Positions 59,024-64,000 of a stretch of 64,000 bases of DNA are shown in pieces. Positions within the stretch are counted from its first letter, which is position 1; each line of letters opens with the position of its first letter. The notes under the pieces are model-generated. The model was not told where the DNA came from, made no database searches, and saw nothing but the letters and a program-made list of their open reading frames with translations. Where the stretch lies: positions 1 to 64,000 of the forward strand of contig URII01000003.1 of assembly GCA_900547825.1 (NCBI GenBank), read 5' to 3'. The position numbers and the translations under genes were made by a program. Origin of the DNA: an uncultured Porphyromonadaceae bacterium. GTDB lineage: Bacteria > Bacteroidota > Bacteroidia > Bacteroidales > Muribaculaceae.

Positions 59024-60787
59024 TCAGGCTTTGGGATCAGGATCGGCGACACGGATATTAAGCTCCTCAAGCTGACTGTCGTCGATAGTCGAAGGCGCGT
59101 CAATCATCATGTCACGTCCGGAATTGTTCTTCGGGAAAGCGATCACGTCACGGATTGAATCAAGGCCGGCGAGGATAGACACCATACGGTCAAACCCGAA
59201 TGCAAGGCCTCCGTGAGGAGGTGCACCGAACTTGAATGCGTCCATCAGGAACCCGAATTTATAACGGGCCTCCTCCTCGCTGAGTCCGAGAAGGCGGAAC
59301 ATCTTGTCCTGAAGTTCCGAATCGTGTATACGGATGCTGCCGCCACCGAGTTCGTTTCCGTTCACTACCATATCGTAGGCTGTGGCACGCACAGAGCCTG
59401 TGTCGCTGTCGAGCTTGTCGATATCCTCGGGATTGGGCGAAGTGAACGGATGGTGCATGGCGTAATAACGCTGAGTCTCGTCATCCCATTCAAACAGCGG
59501 GAAGTCAATGACCCAGAGGCATGAGAATTTCTGCGGGTCACGCAATCCGAGGCGCGAACCCATTTCAAGACGCAGCTCACAAAGTTGCTTGCGTGTCTTC
59601 ATCACCGGACCTGCCAGAAGCAGCATAAGGTCGCCCGGGCGCGCGCCGGCTCTCTCGCCCCACGCCTTGAAGTCCTCCTCGGAATAGAATTTCGACATGG
59701 AACTTTTCACAGAACCGTCCTCTTCGAACTTCACCCACATCAGTCCTTTGGCACCGATCTGAGGCCGTTTCACAAACTCGGTAAGCTGATCAAGTTGCTT
59801 GCGGGTGTAACCGGCACATCCGGGAGCCACTATCGCGCCGAGATATTCGGCATCGTCCACAACTCCGAAACCATGACCCGAGGCAAGATCTTTGAGCTCG
59901 ACGAATTTCATTCCGAAACGGGTGTCGGGCTTATCACTGCCGTAATACTTCATGGCGTCGGCCCAGGTCATACGGGGGAACGGTTCGGCAAAATCGATAT
60001 CCTTAGTATATTTAAAGATGTGTTTTACCAGTCCTTCGAACATCTGAAGCACATCCTCCTGGTCCACAAACGACATCTCGCAGTCGATCTGCGTGAACTC
60101 AGGCTGGCGGTCAGCCCTAAGATCCTCATCACGGAAACATTTCACAATCTGGAAATAACGGTCGAATCCGCTCACCATAAGCAGCTGCTTGAATGTTTGC
60201 GGCGATTGGGGAAGTGCATAAAATTCACCGGGATTCATGCGTGAAGGAACCACAAAGTCGCGGGCACCCTCGGGGGTGGATTTGATGAGAACCGGAGTCT
60301 CGACTTCAAGAAAGCCCTTTGAGTCCAGATAGCGGCGGATCTCGAAAGCCATGCGGTGGCGCAGTTCGAGATTACGGCGCACAGCGCTGCGGCGCAAGTC
60401 AAGATAACGGTAACGCATACGCAGATCGTCACCGCCGTCGGTATCGTCCTCAATGGTAAAGGGAGGAACTTCGCTCCTATTCAATATTTTCAGTTCGGAG
60501 GCAATGATTTCAATATCGCCGGTGGGGAGATGAGGGTTCTTGTTGGTGCGCTCGGCCACCTTTCCTGTCACTGTGACCACAAATTCGCGGCCAAGCTTCG
60601 TGGCTACTTCCTGAAGCACAGGATCGGTGTCGTTGTCGAACACCACTTGTGTGATACCGTAGCGGTCACGTATGTCAACGAACGTCATGCCGCCCATCTT
60701 GCGGGTGCGCTGCACCCAGCCGGCCAGAGTGACGGTGGAGCCGGCATCGGAAATGCGGAGTTCGCCGCATGTTTTGGTTCTGTACAT
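59024..60787 (-). CDS. aspS: Aspartyl-tRNA synthetase
   Basis: This 587-residue class II synthetase has an N-terminal OB-fold anticodon-binding domain (about 1-105, VTLAGWVQRTRKMGGMTFVDIRDRYG) and a catalytic core with the bacterial GAD insertion. Motif 2 is FRDEDLRADRQPEFTQID (about 213-230) and motif 3 is GLAFGFDRMVSILAG (about 530-544). I start it at the ATG 60787 (MYRTKTCGEL) because the promoter box at 60830-60837 lies beyond the longer in-frame start at 60832. Its stop is 5 bases from the Nif3-like start. Confidence 0.97.
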   Translation of the reverse strand: MYRTKTCGELRISDAGSTVTLAGWVQRTRKMGGMTFVDIRDRYGITQVVFDNDTDPVLQEVATKLGREFVVTVTGKVAERTNKNPHLPTGDIEIIASELKILNRSEVPPFTIEDDTDGGDDLRMRYRYLDLRRSAVRRNLELRHRMAFEIRRYLDSKGFLEVETPVLIKSTPEGARDFVVPSRMNPGEFYALPQSPQTFKQLLMVSGFDRYFQIVKCFRDEDLRADRQPEFTQIDCEMSFVDQEDVLQMFEGLVKHIFKYTKDIDFAEPFPRMTWADAMKYYGSDKPDTRFGMKFVELKDLASGHGFGVVDDAEYLGAIVAPGCAGYTRKQLDQLTEFVKRPQIGAKGLMWVKFEEDGSVKSSMSKFYSEEDFKAWGERAGARPGDLMLLLAGPVMKTRKQLCELRLEMGSRLGLRDPQKFSCLWVIDFPLFEWDDETQRYYAMHHPFTSPNPEDIDKLDSDTGSVRATAYDMVVNGNELGGGSIRIHDSELQDKMFRLLGLSEEEARYKFGFLMDAFKFGAPPHGGLAFGFDRMVSILAGLDSIRDVIAFPKNNSGRDMMIDAPSTIDDSQLEELNIRVADPDPKA

Positions 60788-60829
60788 AGCTATATAGTGA
60801 TGTATTGTGAAATTTCCATATTTAACGTG

Positions 60830-60837
60830 CAAATTTA
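60830..60837 (-). promoter_or_regulatory. -7 element of aspS
   Basis: TAAATTTG on the minus strand, 42 bases before the ATG at 60787. It excludes the 15-codon longer reading frame that begins at 60832. Confidence 0.7.
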
Positions 60838-60887
60838 CGAATTTTCATCCAACGTCCATATTATAATTTCCTGAAAGTTGGATTCGG

Positions 60888-60907
60888 TTTGGCAAATAAG
60901 TGCCAAA
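60888..60907. repeat. Inverted repeat TTTGGCA-N6-TGCCAAA
   Basis: Perfect seven-base arms with a six-base A/T spacer, 51 bases beyond the aspS -7 box and 68 bases before the exbB -33. The geometry is that of a dimeric regulator site. No known regulon motif is recognised. Confidence 0.5.
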
Positions 60908-60974
60908 ACAAAATTAAAAAGATTAAAGCAGATATCAAATTAAAAACACGCTGCAAAAAAACAGGACGTTATAT

Positions 60975-61004
60975 TTTGCATGTTAAAAATAATCGCTAAT
61001 TTTG
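60975..61004 (+). promoter_or_regulatory. Promoter of the exbB-exbD-exbD-tonB operon
   Basis: TTTG (60975-60978) and TAATTTTG (60997-61004) are 18 bases apart. It gives an untranslated leader of about 135 bases before exbB, long enough for leader-based control, though no clear hairpin is seen in it. Confidence 0.75.
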
Positions 61005-61145
61005 CGAAAGCGATTTTTGGAAACCTTGCAATGCCAGTGAAAACTCGCCGTCAGGCCAACCTGTGTCGCAGCTATAAAACGCTAAATAAACTAATTTTAT
61101 ACATCTTAAATTCTATTAATCTATTACAGTAATTTCAATTCAATT

Positions 61146-61979
61146 ATGGAAGCTCAAAAGCCCAACACCCAGCCTGTACGTCCCGCACAGGCTAAAGCAG
61201 AGAAAAAAGGCAGCAACGTGCGCGGCATCAAGAACGCGTTCCTCGTGATCATCGCCTGTTTCATTGTCTGCGTTTGTCTGTTCGCATTCTGGTTCGGACA
61301 TGACATGCACTTCGAGGACGGACATCCCATTGACATCTGGGGAACTATCTATAAAGGTGGTATAATCGTGCCTATCCTCCAGACTCTCTTCCTTACCGTT
61401 ATCGTTCTCTCCGTAGAGCGCTGGATCGCCCTCTCAGGCGCCAAAGGCAAAGGCAACATCACCAAATTCGTTGCCGCTGTGAAAGTATGCCTCGAGAAAA
61501 AGGACATCAAGGGCGCTCAGGCTCTCTGCGACAAACAGAAAGGTTCTGTAGCAGCTGTTGTTAAAGCCGCTCTCATCCGTTACGAAGAAATGGATGCCAA
61601 CACCACTCTTTCGAAAGAACAGAAAATAGCCAACCTCCAAAAGCAGGTTGAGGAAGCCACAGCTCTTGAAATGCCGGCTCTCCAGCAGAACCTTCCCATT
61701 GTGGCTACCATGACCACCCTCGGTACTCTCGTCGGTCTTCTCGGTACTGTGATCGGTATGATCAAGTCGTTCCAGGCTCTTGCCGCTTCAGGTGCTCCTG
61801 ACTCCACCGAGCTCTCCACCGGTATTTCCGAGGCTCTTATCAATACCGCTTTCGGTATCGCCACCGGTGCATTCGCTGTTATTTCCTACAACTTCTACAC
61901 CAACAAGATCGACAACCTGACCTACGCTATCGACGAAATCGGTTTCTCGATCGTGCAGACATTTGCTGCCACCCACTAA
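61146..61979 (+). CDS. exbB: MotA/TolQ/ExbB proton-channel family protein
   Basis: This 277-residue inner-membrane protein has an extended basic N-terminus, a first helix (about 32-55, NAFLVIIACFIVCVCLFAFWF), a second (about 75-98, IIVPILQTLFLTVIVLSVERW), a cytoplasmic loop and two helices after residue 180. The conserved LPIVATMTTLGTLVGLLGTVIGMIKSF (about 182-208) is the proton-channel signature of ExbB/TolQ. It powers TonB together with the two ExbD proteins downstream. It has a strong promoter and begins the operon that runs off the window. Confidence 0.96.
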   Translation: MEAQKPNTQPVRPAQAKAEKKGSNVRGIKNAFLVIIACFIVCVCLFAFWFGHDMHFEDGHPIDIWGTIYKGGIIVPILQTLFLTVIVLSVERWIALSGAKGKGNITKFVAAVKVCLEKKDIKGAQALCDKQKGSVAAVVKAALIRYEEMDANTTLSKEQKIANLQKQVEEATALEMPALQQNLPIVATMTTLGTLVGLLGTVIGMIKSFQALAASGAPDSTELSTGISEALINTAFGIATGAFAVISYNFYTNKIDNLTYAIDEIGFSIVQTFAATH

Positions 61980-62042
61980 TCCCCTGTTACAGTTAATTTT
62001 ATAAACAAGTCAATCAACAACACTTTATATAATTAAAGTAAT

Positions 62043-62762
62043 ATGGGAAAAGTAAAAATTAAAAGAAAAAGCACTCTCATCGACATGACCGCGATGAGCG
62101 ACGTGACTGTTCTTTTGCTTACTTTCTTCATGTTGACTTCAACATTTCTCCAGAAAGAGCCCGTCACTGTAATGACCCCGTCGTCAGTGTCGGAGGAGAA
62201 GGTGCCTACAGCCAACCTGGCATCCATCCTTGTCAGCCCCGAAGGAAAAGTGTTTATATCGGTAGCCGGTGAAGCCGACCTCAAGAACTTCGACGAAAGT
62301 TGGGGCACCGAGGCCATCCGCGCCGCCATCATCAAGGAGGCTGTGAGAGAATACAACACTCTCCACCCCAAAAAGAAAGTAGAATTATCGGAGGCAGACG
62401 TAGCGACATTCTCCAAACTCAACATGTTCGGAGTTCCGTTCAGCTATCTCCATAAATTCCTGAGCATGTCACAAGTAGAGCAGGACAAGTTCATCAGCGA
62501 TATGTCCAACCCCATGGTGGGCATACCCATTGACGACAACAAGGACCTGAACCGACCCAACGAGTTCCAGATCTGGATGCGTGCCATCCGTAACTCGGGC
62601 AACGACAACCTTGCCGAAGCCATGAAGAAAGGCGAAGGCATTGCCGTGAAAGCCGACAAGGGAACCGATTATGAGACGGTGCACCATGTCCTTGACAACC
62701 TCCAGTCGCTCAAGATGAACCGATTCAGCTTAATGACAGCCCTTAAAACTGAGCAAGATTAA
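62043..62762 (+). CDS. exbD: ExbD/TolR-family biopolymer transport protein (first copy)
   Basis: This 239-residue protein has a short basic N-terminus, one membrane helix (about 15-37) with the essential Asp in DMTAMSDVTVLLLTFFML, and a long periplasmic domain. That domain (about 60-239) is longer than in classical ExbD (about 140 residues in total), a Bacteroidetes feature. It pairs with ExbB to harvest the proton gradient. It lies 63 bases after exbB and 2 bases before the second exbD copy. Confidence 0.94.
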   Translation: MGKVKIKRKSTLIDMTAMSDVTVLLLTFFMLTSTFLQKEPVTVMTPSSVSEEKVPTANLASILVSPEGKVFISVAGEADLKNFDESWGTEAIRAAIIKEAVREYNTLHPKKKVELSEADVATFSKLNMFGVPFSYLHKFLSMSQVEQDKFISDMSNPMVGIPIDDNKDLNRPNEFQIWMRAIRNSGNDNLAEAMKKGEGIAVKADKGTDYETVHHVLDNLQSLKMNRFSLMTALKTEQD

Positions 62763-62764
62763 TT

Positions 62765-63508
62765 ATGGCACAGATAGAACAGTCCGACAAAGGAAAGAAG
62801 AAAAAAGGAGCGCAGAAAAAAATGTCGATCCATGTGGACTTCACCCCCATGGTGGACATGAACATGCTTCTGATCACGTTCTTTATGCTCTGTACCACTA
62901 TGATCAAGTCGCAGACCCTCAAGATAGCGTTGCCATCAAACGAAAAGGTCGAAGACTCTCAGATGAACCAGGCTAAAGAATCGGAGGCCATAACCATAAT
63001 CCTTGCCACCGAACGTGACAAGGACGGCAACATCCGCAAGGATGAGAATGGCCGCCCCATGAATATCGTTTATTACTACGAAGGTCAGGCCAAGGTAGCC
63101 GACGAGAACCACGACGGTATGCTCGACGAGAACAACCTTAAGAAAGAGACTTTCCTCGGTAATGAAGGTACAGCCCAGCGCGGCATCCGTCGCGTACTCC
63201 ACGACCGCAACAAGCAGGTACTTGAAAAGATCGACGCACTCAAAGAGAAATGGCGCAACAAGGAGTTCTCGCCCAACAAGGACAAGAACGACTCTATCTA
63301 CCAGGCCAAGGCAAAGGAGATCCGCAACGACTCCCTGCTCACCCGCCCTGTAGTGATTATCAAGGCCACTCCCGAAGCATCATGGGAAAGCCTGATCGGC
63401 GCTCTCGACGAAATGCAGATCAACCAGATATCGCGTTATCAGATCGACAACATCAACAAAGTTGACTCGGCGCTGATACTCGACTTCTTAGCCAAGAACC
63501 CGAAGTGA
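62765..63508 (+). CDS. exbD: ExbD/TolR-family biopolymer transport protein (second copy)
   Basis: This 247-residue protein has the same layout as its neighbour: basic N-terminus (KKKKGAQKKMS), a membrane helix (about 24-46) with the essential Asp in FTPMVDMNMLLITFFML, and a long periplasmic region rich in charged residues. The periplasmic parts of the two ExbD proteins show little obvious identity, so they are an old pair, probably forming a heterodimer within one ExbBD complex. It starts 2 bases after the first copy, indicating coupled translation. Confidence 0.94.
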   Translation: MAQIEQSDKGKKKKGAQKKMSIHVDFTPMVDMNMLLITFFMLCTTMIKSQTLKIALPSNEKVEDSQMNQAKESEAITIILATERDKDGNIRKDENGRPMNIVYYYEGQAKVADENHDGMLDENNLKKETFLGNEGTAQRGIRRVLHDRNKQVLEKIDALKEKWRNKEFSPNKDKNDSIYQAKAKEIRNDSLLTRPVVIIKATPEASWESLIGALDEMQINQISRYQIDNINKVDSALILDFLAKNPK

Positions 63509-63556
63509 TTTCCGATGACAGATATATATTAACTGACCTAAAAGAAACCTATACAT

Positions 63557-64000
63557 ATGGCAAAAGATGTAGATCTTTCATCGAAAGAATGGCGTGACCT
63601 TATTTTTGAAGGCAAAAACAAGGAATATGGCGCATACGAAATGCGTAGCGGAAGCGACTCCCGTCACAACCGCGCCATGATCGTGATCGTCATTGTAATC
63701 GCCGCACTTTTCCTCGTTGCGTTCCTCGTCAACACCGTTATCAAGAGTGTCGAGGCCCGTCCTGAAGACACCAACGAACAGGCCATGGTGGAAATGGCCA
63801 CTGACCAGGTGGAAGAGGAAGAGCAGCAGGAGGAAGAACCCCAGCGTGTTGAAGAGAAACAGCCCGAAGTAGTGCCCGAAGAAGTGCTCAACACCATGAA
63901 AGCAACCGAGCTTAAGATCACCGCCGACAATGAAGTGCGCGAAGAGATCAAGAGCCAGGATGAAATTCAGGAGAGCACCACAGCTGTGGGCAACACTGAC
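63557..64000 (+). CDS. tonB: TonB energy transducer, N-terminal part (cut by window end)
   Basis: The first 148 codons are visible. The N-terminal cytoplasmic stretch has LSSKEWRDLIFEGKNKEYGAYEMR, a segment common to Bacteroidetes TonB proteins. One membrane helix follows (about 41-65, MIVIVIVIAALFLVAFLVNTVI), and then an acidic, Glu- and Pro-rich periplasmic linker (EEEEQQEEEPQRVEEKQPE). The C-terminal receptor-contacting domain is beyond the window. Its place 48 bases after exbD fixes the identification. It would energise TonB-dependent receptors. Confidence 0.9.
   Translation, partial: MAKDVDLSSKEWRDLIFEGKNKEYGAYEMRSGSDSRHNRAMIVIVIVIAALFLVAFLVNTVIKSVEARPEDTNEQAMVEMATDQVEEEEQQEEEPQRVEEKQPEVVPEEVLNTMKATELKITADNEVREEIKSQDEIQESTTAVGNTD

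Larger units (their letters stand above)
60788..61145. other. Divergent control region between aspS and exbB
   Basis: These 358 bases hold no protein gene. They contain the aspS -7 box on the minus strand (60830-60837), an inverted repeat TTTGGCA-N6-TGCCAAA (60888-60907), the exbB promoter (60975-61004) and an A/T-rich leader of about 135 bases before exbB. Confidence 0.75.

Noticed and set aside
60788..60832. Longer N-terminus for aspartyl-tRNA synthetase
   Set aside because: The -7 box at 60830-60837 overlaps it, so it would not be transcribed, and the usual AspRS start MYRTKTCGEL is at 60787.
1..64000. CRISPR arrays, insertion sequences, phage genes or integrases
   Set aside because: No spaced direct repeats and no transposase, integrase or phage structural motifs were found among the genes or gaps.

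Overview
The window reads as a chromosomal segment of a Bacteroidales bacterium, most likely a gut member near Muribaculaceae; the family is inference, the order is well supported. The evidence is of three kinds. First, lineage-typical genes are present: SprA/Sov next to ruvA, a GSCFA protein, an LpxC-FabZ fusion, a MurF-alanine racemase fusion, an exbB-exbD-exbD-tonB operon and a TonB-receptor-like barrel. Second, more than twenty intergenic boxes match the Bacteroidetes -7 element TAnnTTTG, many with TTG or TTTG about 18-22 bases upstream. Third, starts lack Shine-Dalgarno sequences and have A-rich leaders. No phage, insertion sequence, integrase or CRISPR array was seen, so this is mostly core genome with a few accessory islands.

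Layout. 1-3.3 kb: partial tRNA-Arg, a small membrane protein, a PstS-like lipoprotein and a TPR protein. 3.4-12.7 kb: ruvA, the very large sprA and rarA. 12.7-17.6 kb: an accessory patch with a membrane glycosyltransferase, a large membrane protein with a sugar-binding-like C-terminus, and a retropepsin-like protease. 17.7-20.5 kb: a four-gene run with folP and cdaA, a MIP18-like Fe-S factor and an LpxH-like hydrolase. 20.5-20.8 kb: a gene-free stretch with two inverted repeats, a good promoter and a strong terminator, which I read as a candidate small RNA or attenuated leader ahead of a ClC channel. 22.2-26.0 kb: rubrerythrin, facing a fur-purA-DUF1015 operon. 26.2-37.5 kb: PASTA protein, two RluA-type pseudouridine synthases, two acyltransferases, a metallophosphoesterase, tex, folK and topA. 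37.5-41.2 kb: tRNA-Pro with a perfect palindromic terminator, then an 11-C tract ahead of an outer-membrane barrel gene and two related, probably surface-exposed lipoproteins. 41.2-46.8 kb: a membrane protein, an HtrA protease, dinB, a polyprenyl-phosphate-type glycosyltransferase and dapA. 46.8-53.1 kb (minus strand): a BadF-type kinase, a PorE-like OmpA lipoprotein, GSCFA and murF-alr. 53.3-56.5 kb: lpxD, lpxC-fabZ and lpxA. 56.6-60.8 kb: a small secreted protein, then an aspS-nif3-zinc-ribbon run. 61.1-64.0 kb: exbB, two exbD genes and the 5' part of tonB, cut by the window end.

The recurring theme is the cell envelope: lipid A precursors (lpxD, lpxC-fabZ, lpxA, LpxH-like), peptidoglycan (murF-alr, dapA), outer-membrane energisation (exb/ton), periplasmic quality control (HtrA) and two proteins resembling parts of the type IX secretion apparatus (SprA and a PorE-like lipoprotein). 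The observations most worth following are the candidate RNA at 20.67-20.77 kb, the poly-C tract and surface locus at 37.7-41.2 kb, and the promoter with an embedded palindrome inside the 3' end of the nif3 gene.
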